From Xanthomarina sp. F2636L (lineage in GTDB: Bacteria; Bacteroidota; Bacteroidia; Flavobacteriales; Flavobacteriaceae), in contig NZ_JAPMLM010000057.1 in assembly GCF_026410195.1 (NCBI RefSeq), forward strand, positions 1 to 64,000: 64,000 nt of DNA, in the 5' to 3' direction. Under the pieces are notes generated by a model that had not been told where the DNA came from, searched no databases, and saw only the letters and a list, made by a program, of their open reading frames with translations. Position numbers and translations under genes: made by a program. Below, piece by piece: positions 26,855 to 35,132 of the stretch; position 1 is the first letter of the stretch; each line of letters begins with the position of its first letter.

Positions 26855-26889
26855 CCATCAATTCTATCTTTACTTTATTAAATTGATGG
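26855..26889 (-). terminator. Probable terminator of the S9 peptidase gene
   Basis: A 9-bp stem (CCATCAATT with AATTGATGG) and 17-base loop are followed, read on the minus strand, by a TTTTAT stretch. It lies 26 bases after the S9 peptidase stop. Confidence 0.5.
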
Positions 26890-26914
26890 CGTTATCGCTT
26901 GTAACTAATTAGAT

Positions 26915-29035
26915 TTATTTCAAATATAAATCGAAATAATCTGTTACTTTTTGCATTAAATGCACTCTATCTTTTCCTCGAACATTATGCTCATAACCTG
27001 GGTAAACAAAGTAATCTACCTGCACACCATTGCTTACTGCATTTCTTAAAAAATCGATGGAATGTTGCCAAACCACTATATTATCATCAGTTCCATGAAT
27101 TAACAATAATTTTCCTTTTAGATTTTGAGTTTTATCTAATAAGCTGGTTTTAGCATAACCTTCTGGATTGGTTTGTGGGGTGTCCATATAGCGTTCACAA
27201 TACATAATTTCATACATACTCCAATCCATAACCGGGCCACCAGCAACACCTGCTTTAAAAACATCTGGCTGTAATAGCATGAACGACGTGGTCATAAAAC
27301 CACCATAACTCCAACCGTGCATTCCCATTTTGTCTCCATCTACAAATGGAAGTGATTTTAAATAATCTACACCAACCATTTGGTCTTCCATTTCCACTTT
27401 TCCTAATTGTCTAAAAGTTACTTGTTCAAATTCCAATCCGCGATTGCTGCTTCCACGTCCGTCCATAACCCAAACTACATAACCATTTTGAGCCATATAA
27501 TCGTACCATAGATTTCCACTGGCAGGGAAACGATTTATATTCATCTGTGCATGTGGACCGTTGTATAAATACACGATAACCGGATATTTTTTGTTGGCAT
27601 CAAAATTTGTTGGATAAATCATCCTTCCATATAAATCTGTCCCATCATCTGCCTTTAAAGTTACATTTTCAACTTTAGGCATATCATACTCTGCTAATGG
27701 GTTTTTTGCCGTCAATAAGTTTTTCTTGAATTTTTTATCCGTAGAATATACATCAATTTTTCTAGGGGTTGTGCTGTTCATCCAAGTATCCAGAACATAG
27801 GTTCCATTTGAATTTACCGAAGGGAAATGGTACCCGGCATCGCTATCTAAACGTTCCATATTACCGTTTTTCCAATTTACAGCATACAGATGTTTTTCCA
27901 TAGCACCGTCTTTTGTAGCTGTAATTAATAATTGATTTGATGTTTCATTTTTACCTGAAATATCATTAACCAACCATTGACCACTAGTAATTTGGTTTAG
28001 TAATTTTCCATTCAAATTATAACGATATAAATGCATAAATCCATCACGTTGACTCCACCAAACAAATTCTTTTCCATTAGGTAAAAAGTACAAATCATGT
28101 TGTGGTTCTACGTATTTTTCACTTTTTTCTTCAAATAAGGTTTTTATAAATTTTCCTGTTTGAGCATTGTATTGATTTAATTTCATGTGATTTTGATCCC
28201 GATTTAAAACAGCAATATAAATGGATTTTTCATCTGGGGCCCAAGTTACACAGGTTAAGAACTGCTCTTTAGGTTCTCCGGTTTCAAGAAAAATAGTTTT
28301 TTTAGTCTTCGGATTATAAACTCCTAAGGTTACATGATGAGAATCGCGTCCGGCAAATGGATATTTAATGTTTTTATTGACAGCTGGAGTTTTTGACCAA
28401 TCGATAATTGGGTAATCGTTTACCATGGTTTCGTCCATTCTGTAAAAAGCGAGTAAATTTCCTTTAGGTGAAAAGAACATCCCTTTACTGATTCCAAATT
28501 CAAATTGATGAACAGCTTTCCCGTTTGTAATACCGTATTTTCCGTCTTCGGTTATTTGATGGGTTTGTTTATTCCCATCCAATAAATACAAATTGTTATC
28601 TACTACATAAGCAAACGAACTGGTTGCAGATTCAAATTCTTGAACTTCTGTATTTTCTGGAATAGTTAATAGTTTTTCGGATGACTTCGTTTCTCGATTC
28701 CAAATCATAAAATCTTGAGCATTTCTATAAGACGCTGTGTTTTTATCGATCCAGCTAAAGGAAGGAACAGATTTCATATCTGTAAACTCATTAGAGCGCG
28801 CCAGAGTATCTGTTTTTAAAGATGGAAGTGTTCTTTGCACCAAAGCATTTCCATAGGAAGTTTTAACGGCTTCGGTGAAACTATTTTCATCTGGAATCCA
28901 TTTTAATTGCGATAAACTTTCTACTCTTAGATTGGTTCCTAAGCCTATTACGGCATCTTCCATAGTTAATTGTTTGTCTTGAGCTAGAACTGAAAGACTG
29001 GCGAAAAGGGCTATTGCTAAACTATAATTTTTCAT
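26915..29035 (-). CDS. S9 family peptidase, dipeptidyl-peptidase IV type
   Basis: The signal peptide (about 1-18, ending VLAQD) exports this 706-residue serine peptidase. An N-terminal beta-propeller (DPPIV_N; for example FSPKGNLLAFYRMDE and DLYFLPNGKEFVWWSQRDG) is followed by the alpha/beta hydrolase with Ser576 in GWSYGGF, Asp near 650 in GTDDN and His683 in YPGYEHN. Such enzymes cut X-Pro or X-Ala dipeptides from peptides in the periplasm, in line with a proteolytic marine lifestyle. A long intergenic stretch of 174 bases with AT-rich sequence lies upstream. Confidence 0.95.
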   Translation of the reverse strand: MKNYSLAIALFASLSVLAQDKQLTMEDAVIGLGTNLRVESLSQLKWIPDENSFTEAVKTSYGNALVQRTLPSLKTDTLARSNEFTDMKSVPSFSWIDKNTASYRNAQDFMIWNRETKSSEKLLTIPENTEVQEFESATSSFAYVVDNNLYLLDGNKQTHQITEDGKYGITNGKAVHQFEFGISKGMFFSPKGNLLAFYRMDETMVNDYPIIDWSKTPAVNKNIKYPFAGRDSHHVTLGVYNPKTKKTIFLETGEPKEQFLTCVTWAPDEKSIYIAVLNRDQNHMKLNQYNAQTGKFIKTLFEEKSEKYVEPQHDLYFLPNGKEFVWWSQRDGFMHLYRYNLNGKLLNQITSGQWLVNDISGKNETSNQLLITATKDGAMEKHLYAVNWKNGNMERLDSDAGYHFPSVNSNGTYVLDTWMNSTTPRKIDVYSTDKKFKKNLLTAKNPLAEYDMPKVENVTLKADDGTDLYGRMIYPTNFDANKKYPVIVYLYNGPHAQMNINRFPASGNLWYDYMAQNGYVVWVMDGRGSSNRGLEFEQVTFRQLGKVEMEDQMVGVDYLKSLPFVDGDKMGMHGWSYGGFMTTSFMLLQPDVFKAGVAGGPVMDWSMYEIMYCERYMDTPQTNPEGYAKTSLLDKTQNLKGKLLLIHGTDDNIVVWQHSIDFLRNAVSNGVQVDYFVYPGYEHNVRGKDRVHLMQKVTDYFDLYLK

Positions 29036-29209
29036 ATACTTATTTTGAATGGCTAAATTTAAGGAAAACTCAGGAGATAAATGGCTTCGTGCTGCTTAGT
29101 TTTAAAGGATTTGTTTCTAGTATTTATAAGGAACACTAATTAAACAAATCTTTTTGTTTTTTTAACTTGGGTATAGACGAACGGGTTCTTGGAAGTTGTC
29201 TGGTACTAA

Positions 29210-29737
29210 TTAGTTTAATTCTTCTTTATTGTACTTAATCTTTTTGTGCATTAATATTTTAATTAGATATATTATTGGCAATGCAATAAATAATATTGGC
29301 AAAAAAGGATACAAATATTTGTTATAATCAGTGTCGTTGCCAAGACCATTCAATATTGAGGCTATAGTTATTAGTAAACACATTATACTGATAAAAAGTC
29401 CTAATATCCGTAACATTTGAGTTGACATTTTATAGTTGTATTCAATATTTTTGTTACTAATTTCAGAAGGGTAGTTAAAAAGCCAAGGATATTGATTCAA
29501 TTTATAAAGTACTATACCGATAATTCCAAAAACTATTGGACTTATCCATAAAAGGTCTTTTGTTCCCAATCCGTCATTGTCTTTTGAAGGCCAATTAAAG
29601 TAAATAGGAAGTTTTTCAGGCAGTTGGTTGTAATAAACTCCAATCAATATAGCAGAAATCAAAATCAGAGCAAAAGTCAGAGCTTCAATTCCTTTATCAA
29701 TGTTATTTTTCCTAATTTTAATTTTTGGACGACTCAT
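29210..29737 (-). CDS. DUF1648 domain membrane protein (first gene of the cassette-like block)
   Basis: The 175-residue protein has four predicted membrane helices; the first is followed by LPEKLPIYFNWPSKDNDGLGTKD, the hallmark DUF1648 motif (as in SdpI-like proteins). SdpI is an immunity factor in Bacillus, but only the DUF1648 part is shared here, so the role is unknown. Upstream lies palindromic element A (29754-29868). Confidence 0.82.
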   Translation of the reverse strand: MSRPKIKIRKNNIDKGIEALTFALILISAILIGVYYNQLPEKLPIYFNWPSKDNDGLGTKDLLWISPIVFGIIGIVLYKLNQYPWLFNYPSEISNKNIEYNYKMSTQMLRILGLFISIMCLLITIASILNGLGNDTDYNKYLYPFLPILFIALPIIYLIKILMHKKIKYNKEELN

Positions 29738-29753
29738 TTCTCATATTATACTC

Positions 29754-29868
29754 TACGTGATTGTGTATGCTTTTGTTGCGTGTATTAAGCAACTAATTTA
29801 GCAAATACAACCCGAATAGAAAATCCGTGAAGATTTTCGTAAGTAGGCTTGAACTATCCAACAAGTAT
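29754..29868 (-). repeat. Palindromic cassette-flanking element A
   Basis: This copy shares with elements B and F the core of TATTTGCTAAA, GGATTTTC / GAAAATC central hairpin (29819-29838), CGCAAC and CATACACA segments. Its outer ends have decayed from TGCCAAC/GTTGGCA. It fills the space from the end of the broken reading frame at 29870 to the DUF1648 start. Confidence 0.7.
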
Positions 29869-29869
29869 T

Positions 29870-30097
29870 TTATAATTCATATTTCCATTTTTGAGTTTCA
29901 TTGTCAAATGCAATACTAAAACCTCTCATATTAGTCACAGGTATATTTGTTTCTTTGTGCCTTTTTATTTCCCATTTCGAAATTTTACTAACCAATTCTA
30001 TAGCATCTTTTTGAAATTCGGTTAGAGGTTTACTAATTGACACTTCAAAATTGGTTGGAAGGTTGAAATTAGAATCAATTTCGGTTTTATATCCTCT
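29870..30097 (-). pseudogene. Cut-off C-terminal part of the upstream gene (TonB-C-like tail)
   Basis: Directly after the TAA at 30098-30100, the same reading frame stays open for 75 codons to a TAA at 29870. It encodes RGYKTEIDSNFNLPTNFEVS, then LTEFQKDAIELVSKISKW and MRGFSIAFD. The A-I--V-KI-KW pattern followed by a short beta strand is what ends TonB-C-like domains in Bacteroidota secreted proteins, and the preceding gene ends LLIDKNGNLIYVTT, the usual first strand of that domain. So a single nonsense mutation has cut one domain in two. Confidence 0.65.
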
Positions 30098-30694
30098 TTA
30101 AGTTGTCACATAAATTAAGTTACCATTTTTATCAATAAGTAGTCTTAAGAATGAATGAGGCTTTTCATAGTTCTTTATTTTTCCAAGTTTTAAAATCGAG
30201 TCTGTATTTGTAATTGGTTGAGGATAATTAAAGTCTTTTTCTACAAAGTATATATATTTTTCAAGTTTAAAAGAATCTCCATTGTCTAATACTCTTTGTT
30301 CTTTTTCTGAAATTGTTCTTTTGTCAATTGATCTTGAATTTGTACAGTGAAATCCAAAAGTTAATTTATCATTACGAAAGTGTGCATAAATAAGCCAATT
30401 CTCGTTTTTTTTTACATTCCAATCACATGATGTAAAGACTCCAGTATATTTTCCTTCCGATTTTAAGGTGAATTCCAATGTTTTCAGATTGTCACCATTT
30501 TTGTAATGTTTTGAGATGTCAAATGTAATTGTATAAGTGAGGGAATCAGAAGCGTATATTTTAGAAACAGCTTTTCCCTCAAAAACATATTCAGCTGTAT
30601 AGAATTCCATTATAGGTTTCGGCACGTCACAACTAGAAGCAAATGTTTTTGTGAAAATCAGAGTCAATATTAATGTCGCTATGATTTTTTTCAT
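30098..30694 (-). CDS. Secreted NTR/TIMP-like protein, cut short by an in-frame stop
   Basis: A signal peptide (about 1-19, ending TFASS) leads into SCDVPKPIMEFYTAEYVFEGKA, CDWNVKKNENWLIYAHF and FHCTNSRSIDK, a Cys-containing beta-barrel pattern like the netrin/TIMP-type domains common in Bacteroidota secreted proteins. The end reads LLIDKNGNLIYVTT and then stops, and the frame continues for 75 more sense codons (see 29870-30097). The intact ancestor would be about 273 residues. A truncated, exported protein could still be made. It starts 5 bases after the GTTGGCA end of element D. Confidence 0.7.
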   Translation of the reverse strand: MKKIIATLILTLIFTKTFASSCDVPKPIMEFYTAEYVFEGKAVSKIYASDSLTYTITFDISKHYKNGDNLKTLEFTLKSEGKYTGVFTSCDWNVKKNENWLIYAHFRNDKLTFGFHCTNSRSIDKRTISEKEQRVLDNGDSFKLEKYIYFVEKDFNYPQPITNTDSILKLGKIKNYEKPHSFLRLLIDKNGNLIYVTT

Positions 30695-30699
30695 ATTTG

Positions 30700-30900
30700 T
30701 GCCAACGTCTCTGTATATGGCTCGTAGCGTGCAAATTAGAAAATTATTTTCGGATTGAGCACAAGCCAGATTTTTAAATTTTACTTATTATCTTTTTTTT
30801 ATCAATAAGCCAAATTTAAAAATTTGGCGACTTTCCAAATATACCTTAACTTTGTTTGAGCAACTAACTAGTTATGAGCTGCATACATTGTTGTGCGTGG
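30700..30900 (-). repeat. Palindromic cassette-flanking element D
   Basis: Read on the minus strand it ends ACGTTGGCA, 5 bases before the 30694 start codon. It has a central perfect hairpin GCCAAATTT-AA-AAATTTGGC (30809-30828), which can also pair over 15 of 16 bases with 30765-30780. Outer arms such as TATATGGCTCGTAG and its counterpart around 30866-30885 pair imperfectly. At about 200 bp it is the longest copy. Confidence 0.7.
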
Positions 30901-30926
30901 GCCTTCCCGTTACAGGTTACCGTACA

Positions 30927-31487
30927 TTAATTTTTAATTACAATTTTTCCACAGTTGATTTCATAGTTATTAAGTTTATAAATAAGTTCATCTTTCTGTA
31001 ATTCAAATCCTGCTCTTATTGTTCCGTTTACACCTTCGTCAGAGATTACAACCGAATAGAAAAGATAAGAGCTATTTGGTTCAATTACTGTTTTCAATTT
31101 AGATGGCTTATTTATGTTTTCGTCAAGGAAACTTATTATATCCAATCCGTAATTCGGTAATTTTTCTTTCTCAAGAGTCATTTCGTTATTTGGTATAAAC
31201 AAATTGAAGTTTATTTTAGGCTCTGAAGGTATTACAAACGAATTAGCTGAAAAATCTACTTCTAATTCCAAATTAGAAGATGCTTTGTTTGTAATACAAG
31301 TCCAAAATGTTACGTAAACAAATTCTTTTCCGTTGCTCGTTGTAAATCTTTGTCCGCCTTTTGGATAACTATTCTGAATTGTAATGCCTTTATTAACTCC
31401 ATTATCATATTCAAATTCGGTATGGAAATTTTGTCCAATTAAAGTATTAGAGAGCAGAAAAAGAGTGAAAATGATGTGAAATTTCAT
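30927..31487 (-). CDS. Secreted hypothetical protein
   Basis: The 186-residue product from the ATG at 31487 begins with a signal peptide (MKFHIIFTLFLLSNTLIGQN). The mature part is beta-rich with a FEYDNGVNKGITIQNSYPKGG start and two Cys (about 65 and 178) that could pair. I recognise no family. The frame extends 30 bases upstream to another ATG, but that would bury the signal peptide. It lies between elements D and C in the same-strand cassette-like block. Confidence 0.75.
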   Translation of the reverse strand: MKFHIIFTLFLLSNTLIGQNFHTEFEYDNGVNKGITIQNSYPKGGQRFTTSNGKEFVYVTFWTCITNKASSNLELEVDFSANSFVIPSEPKINFNLFIPNNEMTLEKEKLPNYGLDIISFLDENINKPSKLKTVIEPNSSYLFYSVVISDEGVNGTIRAGFELQKDELIYKLNNYEINCGKIVIKN

Positions 31488-31517
31488 TGGGCTATATGTT
31501 TTTTTTAGCTTACGCAA

Positions 31518-31658
31518 AACGGTCTCAGCTATGAGTAGTTGCGTGGGTTAGCACTTAACTTTATAAGTATATACCAAACTAAAAATCAACGAGTCCCGAT
31601 AACTATCGGGATTCGTAATTAGGCTTGCACTAGCAATTAATTTTATACGGTGCTGGCA
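31518..31658 (-). repeat. Palindromic cassette-flanking element C
   Basis: Read on the minus strand it starts TGCCAGCACCGTATAA and continues ATTGCTAGTGCAAGCC, with a perfect central hairpin TCCCGATA-GT-TATCGGGA (31594-31611) and then AAGTGCTAACCCACGCAAC. Its left end overlaps the last codons of the CPBP gene: the GTATAA of the element supplies the final Val codon and the TAA stop. Confidence 0.78.
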
Positions 31659-32464
31659 CTTGTTTTTAATTTATTTTTAACAATTAATGTTCCTGTAAAT
31701 ATTAGCATGCCAATACTAGACAATAAATGTACTTTTTTGAAATCCATATTCAATTCAGGGAAAAAAAGCAAAGCTATTCCTGCATTAACCGATAAGTGAA
31801 ATAAGAGCGCAACTAAAACACTGCCTTTTGAATTAATTACTAACCAAGTGATTATTATTGACAAACAGATTAGCATTAGAAAATAAGCTAATACAGGTAA
31901 AAAAGAAATTGATTCTCCGCTAACTAAAGTGCCAAATGGTGCCCACCAAAGTGGGATATGCCAAATGAACCATATAACACCAATTATGATTGCACTTTTT
32001 AAGTTTGTATATTCTTTTTGTAATTCGGGTAATAAAAAACCTCTCCAACCAAGTTCCTCTCCCAAAGGCCCAGCATAAAATCCAGCCCACAATATAGACG
32101 GAATCGAAAGAAAAGCCATTAGGTCAAAACTACCAATATCTCCAATGAATATGTTATAAAGTCCAATTCCAAAAATGACAAAAGTTATCGGTAAAATAAT
32201 AATGTATAAATAATTTTTAAAGGGAACGTTCCAAATAAATAATTTCTTTAGTAAATTCAATACACCTTTAATTCCGTCAAAGATAAAAGTTGTTAAAATA
32301 GCACTAATTGTCGGTCCATAAAGACCAGTAAAAAAGAATATTAAAAATTTTCCAATCGATTCTTGATTAATTCCATCTGTAAGAATGTTTAAGCCAATAA
32401 ACCAAAAAGTCCAAGACCAAATGATGGTCATTAATAAAAAAATATAAGTTTTTTTGTTATTCAT
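31643..32464 (-). CDS. CPBP family intramembrane metalloprotease
   Basis: The 273-residue, multi-pass membrane protein has the CPBP/Abi motifs: GEELGWRGFLLPELQ (Glu136, Glu137, Arg141) and WFIWHIPLWW (His169), with a later L-H-VNAG segment. Relatives cleave within membranes, in CAAX processing or bacteriocin immunity; the role here is unknown. Its final codons (TSASTV and stop) lie inside repeat element C, so the C-terminus is partly made of element sequence. Element E sits just upstream of its start. Confidence 0.93.
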   Translation of the reverse strand: MNNKKTYIFLLMTIIWSWTFWFIGLNILTDGINQESIGKFLIFFFTGLYGPTISAILTTFIFDGIKGVLNLLKKLFIWNVPFKNYLYIIILPITFVIFGIGLYNIFIGDIGSFDLMAFLSIPSILWAGFYAGPLGEELGWRGFLLPELQKEYTNLKSAIIIGVIWFIWHIPLWWAPFGTLVSGESISFLPVLAYFLMLICLSIIITWLVINSKGSVLVALLFHLSVNAGIALLFFPELNMDFKKVHLLSSIGMLIFTGTLIVKNKLKTSASTV

Positions 32465-32487
32465 ATTTCAGGACGGGTCAAATTAAG

Positions 32488-32619
32488 TGCCAACGGATTT
32501 GTGTATGAAAAGTGTGTGTTTGTGTCAGCGGATTTTCGGAACGAAAATCAGATGAAAGCAAGTACGCACTTTTCTTTTATTTAGCATTAAACTACGCATT
32601 TTTATATAAGGTGTTGGCA
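32488..32619 (-). repeat. Palindromic cassette-flanking element E (complete copy)
   Basis: The 132-bp element has perfect 7-base inverted ends, TGCCAAC (32488-32494) and GTTGGCA (32613-32619). Inside lies GAAAAGTGTGT (32507-32517) pairing with ACGCACTTTTC (32564-32574), and a central hairpin GATTTTC-GGAAC-GAAAATC (32531-32549). It begins 4 bases after the stop of the DUF1254 gene and ends 23 bases before the CPBP start. Confidence 0.82.
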
Positions 32620-32623
32620 AACG

Positions 32624-34147
32624 TTATTTTATTCTTTCAATATCGTTTAATTGCCAGCTTTTGTCGAAAAACTCTTTTTTGGGAGCATAAAGTCTAAAAT
32701 ATGGAAACCAACCTTCGTCTATATTTGTCTGCATCCAATTGTTGTGAAATTCACTTGGCACTTTACTGTCGTCTGGACCAAAGTAAAGGTCTACAGAACC
32801 ATCATCATTAAATACCAAACGTTCATCTCTAGAGTCTCTGTTAGCATCAATAAACTCTGTTATTTCAGAGCGTATTAATCCACGCGTGTGTTCACTATAA
32901 GGTGTAAGAGACCAAAACTGCTCGAAAGGTGCATTAGCAGGAATAGTCAACTTATAAGTTTCTCCACCTTTCAAGAAGTCACCATCGCTATCACGCTTTG
33001 TACTTAAATATACTTGTCCTTGACCTGGCGTTTCTGTTTTCATACCCTTAGTGGTGGTTACAGCCTCATAAAACCAAGCTGCTCTTTCGTCTGTATAGTA
33101 ACGCACACTATCTTCTTGTTCAATAGGGAAGTCAATTAAACGGTACCAGTTGGTGCCTTCATAGTAAGGCTTAGCAAAATAAGGCTCCATAGCATTGGCA
33201 CGTGCGGTAAGTTCTCCAAGTCTTCCACCTTCTTCTAGAATGTTTTTGATCTTTTCTGATGGCTCAAAAGGTTCGCCATCCATTATGCCGAAGTAATGAA
33301 GCCATTCCATATACGCTTTGTCACGGTCTCTAACGGGTTCATTTTGTATTGCTCGGTGTAGCATTTCAAAATATTTTAATCCAATAGGAGCTTGTCCGTA
33401 CCAATCTTTATCGGCTTTAAAAACAAACTTAGTATCGTGGTTGTCATTCTTCAGAGGATATACTTTAACCATATCTGTAAACTCTTTTATAGCCTCATCT
33501 CCTGGTTCTAATACCCTGAATCCAACACTTAATTTATTGGTTCGTGATTGAAAAATAAAGTCTCCTTTATCTTTAAAGTCTTCAGGGTTATCATTAGGAC
33601 CTACAATAACATATTTTCCTCCGTTTCCTTTATCTGGCCCAGTAAGCCCCATATCGCATACCGGATATTCCCACCAGTCCATAATTGCGGAAGCATAATT
33701 TCCTGCCGGCATTTCAATAACTATTGGGCCAGTTTTTACTAAATCGGGCCATCCAAAAATGTAGGGTGTGGTTGCATTTGAAGTTACAATTCCTGTATTT
33801 TCTTTTAGTGTGGTATAAACAACAAATTCGGGACCGTTGGTGCCAAAGGCGTTTTCTTGTCCTTCTTTCCAAGCTTGGAACTGAATAGTAGGCAAACTCC
33901 AAAGTACTAATTCCGACGCCCGCTGAATATCGCGGACTTCATAAATTCGCTTCATCGATTCATCCGTTGGGTAGGTGTTGTCTAATTCAATTGTTCCTAT
34001 GGAAGAATTCAATTTTTGACTGCCTATTAAATCAGAATCGATAATTGAATCGGTCTCAACCGATTCTGTCTTTGTTTCTTTTTGATTGCAACTAGTTATA
34101 AAAAAAAGACTTAGTGCAATGATTGACAGTTTACTAATAGTGCTCAT
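32624..34147 (-). CDS. DUF1254/DUF1214 domain lipoprotein
   Basis: The 507-residue protein has a lipobox (FFITSC, Cys20) and then the paired DUF1254 (about 70-190; VRDIQRASELVLWSLP, YVVYTTLKENTG-like, GPIVIEMPAGNY) and DUF1214 domains (about 350-480; KRDSDGDFLKGGETYKLTIP, WSLTPYSEHTRGLI). Such proteins are common in bacteria and their activity is not established. It is the largest gene of the block and may have a 3' neighbour relation only through element E. Confidence 0.9.
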   Translation of the reverse strand: MSTISKLSIIALSLFFITSCNQKETKTESVETDSIIDSDLIGSQKLNSSIGTIELDNTYPTDESMKRIYEVRDIQRASELVLWSLPTIQFQAWKEGQENAFGTNGPEFVVYTTLKENTGIVTSNATTPYIFGWPDLVKTGPIVIEMPAGNYASAIMDWWEYPVCDMGLTGPDKGNGGKYVIVGPNDNPEDFKDKGDFIFQSRTNKLSVGFRVLEPGDEAIKEFTDMVKVYPLKNDNHDTKFVFKADKDWYGQAPIGLKYFEMLHRAIQNEPVRDRDKAYMEWLHYFGIMDGEPFEPSEKIKNILEEGGRLGELTARANAMEPYFAKPYYEGTNWYRLIDFPIEQEDSVRYYTDERAAWFYEAVTTTKGMKTETPGQGQVYLSTKRDSDGDFLKGGETYKLTIPANAPFEQFWSLTPYSEHTRGLIRSEITEFIDANRDSRDERLVFNDDGSVDLYFGPDDSKVPSEFHNNWMQTNIDEGWFPYFRLYAPKKEFFDKSWQLNDIERIK

Positions 34148-34213
34148 TATTGATATCTTTTAGATTGATTGTTAGTTTAAATTATATTACTCGTTGAATG
34201 TTTCATTAATGTA

Positions 34214-34292
34214 TGCCAACGGTTTTCTTTACTTTATCACTGTTATTAAAGTAGTGATTATATTTACTAAGAAACAAGAGGAGAACAAAAAC
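34214..34292 (-). repeat. Palindromic cassette-flanking element G (partial copy)
   Basis: Read on the minus strand it ends CCGTTGGCA, like D and E, 66 bases before the DUF1254 start. A hairpin ATCACT / AGTGAT (34236-34258) is present, but the left end with TGCCAAC and the shared middle segment are missing. Confidence 0.5.
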
Positions 34293-34296
34293 GTTT

Positions 34297-34983
34297 TTAT
34301 TTACTTTTTGTATAATCACATTCATCTTCGATTACTACTTTTTTGTCAATTCTTGTAAAGTTTATTAATTTTTCTTTTGAATCTAAATTTCCATAAAAGT
34401 CAATTAAATATCTTTCCTTAAAAATTCCATTTGGAACGTTTTTTTTGCTTTTCCATTCCTCATAAGCAGTTGGAAAATAAAAAACAGGTAAGTGAAATTC
34501 AGTTTTCTCTTCAATAATATAGAATTCTGTTGCAAGTTTTTTTCTTTTTTTCTTTCTAGGTTTTATAGAGGTCAATTTATATTTATTGTATTCATTTCCG
34601 TTAATTATTGTATCATTCAGATTCAGAAAATCATATTCTTTAATTCGAAACTTAAATGGATTATGATAATTTCTGACATAGTCACAACCTATATTAATAA
34701 ATTCAGCTTTATTTAAATCAGATTTTAAGAAATTGACATTAAATGATAGTCCATTTTCATCTTTAAAGTCCATTGTGTAATTCAAACTATCCAACTCTGT
34801 AACAACTGCTAAATAATTATTTCTTCTTGAATTTGTCAGGTAGAATCTTTTTATGGTTTTTTCAACAGAATCATTATATGTTGTAAATTCATACTCGATT
34901 AAATAGTCAAAGACATATTGTTTTTGTGAAAAACAATATGTCGATATAAGTAAAAATGTTATTATTAAGAATGGTTTCATCAA
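34297..34983 (-). CDS. Secreted hypothetical protein
   Basis: A signal peptide (about 1-19, ending YCFSQ) leads a 228-residue beta-rich protein without recognised family. It has IEYEFTTYNDSVEKTIKRFYLTN, and a strongly basic cluster IKPRKKKRKKLATEFY near residue 147, followed by a short pattern (EFYIIEE, ERYLIDF) seen in GLPGLI-like Bacteroidota proteins; this resemblance is weak. Part of the same-strand cassette-like block, between element G and element B. Confidence 0.75.
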   Translation of the reverse strand: MMKPFLIITFLLISTYCFSQKQYVFDYLIEYEFTTYNDSVEKTIKRFYLTNSRRNNYLAVVTELDSLNYTMDFKDENGLSFNVNFLKSDLNKAEFINIGCDYVRNYHNPFKFRIKEYDFLNLNDTIINGNEYNKYKLTSIKPRKKKRKKLATEFYIIEEKTEFHLPVFYFPTAYEEWKSKKNVPNGIFKERYLIDFYGNLDSKEKLINFTRIDKKVVIEDECDYTKSK

Positions 34984-34991
34984 ATGTTTTG

Positions 34992-35112
34992 TAACGTGTT
35001 TGTGTATGATTTCGTTGCGTGTTTAAGCACTAAAGTTAGCAAATAAATCACAGATAGAAAGTCCGCAAGGACTTTCGTAAGTAGGCGAGAACTAGCAATG
35101 AATTATACACGT
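34992..35112 (-). repeat. Palindromic cassette-flanking element B
   Basis: Read on the minus strand: ACGTGTATAATTCATTGC, CTAGTTCTCGCCTACTTAC, the perfect hairpin GAAAGTCC-TTGC-GGACTTTC (35057-35076), TATTTGCTAAC, GTGCTTAAACACGCAACG and CATACACAAACACGTTAC. The outer arms (ACGTG-TGTATAAT and ATCATACACAAACACGT) can pair. Its end reads CGTTAC instead of CGTTGGCA. Confidence 0.75.
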
Positions 35113-35132
35113 CTTAAGTTTGATTTTATTTT

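Noticed and set aside
32512-32697. Plus-strand 61-codon open frame
   Set aside because: It runs through repeat element E and into the antisense of the DUF1254 gene end; no coding features.
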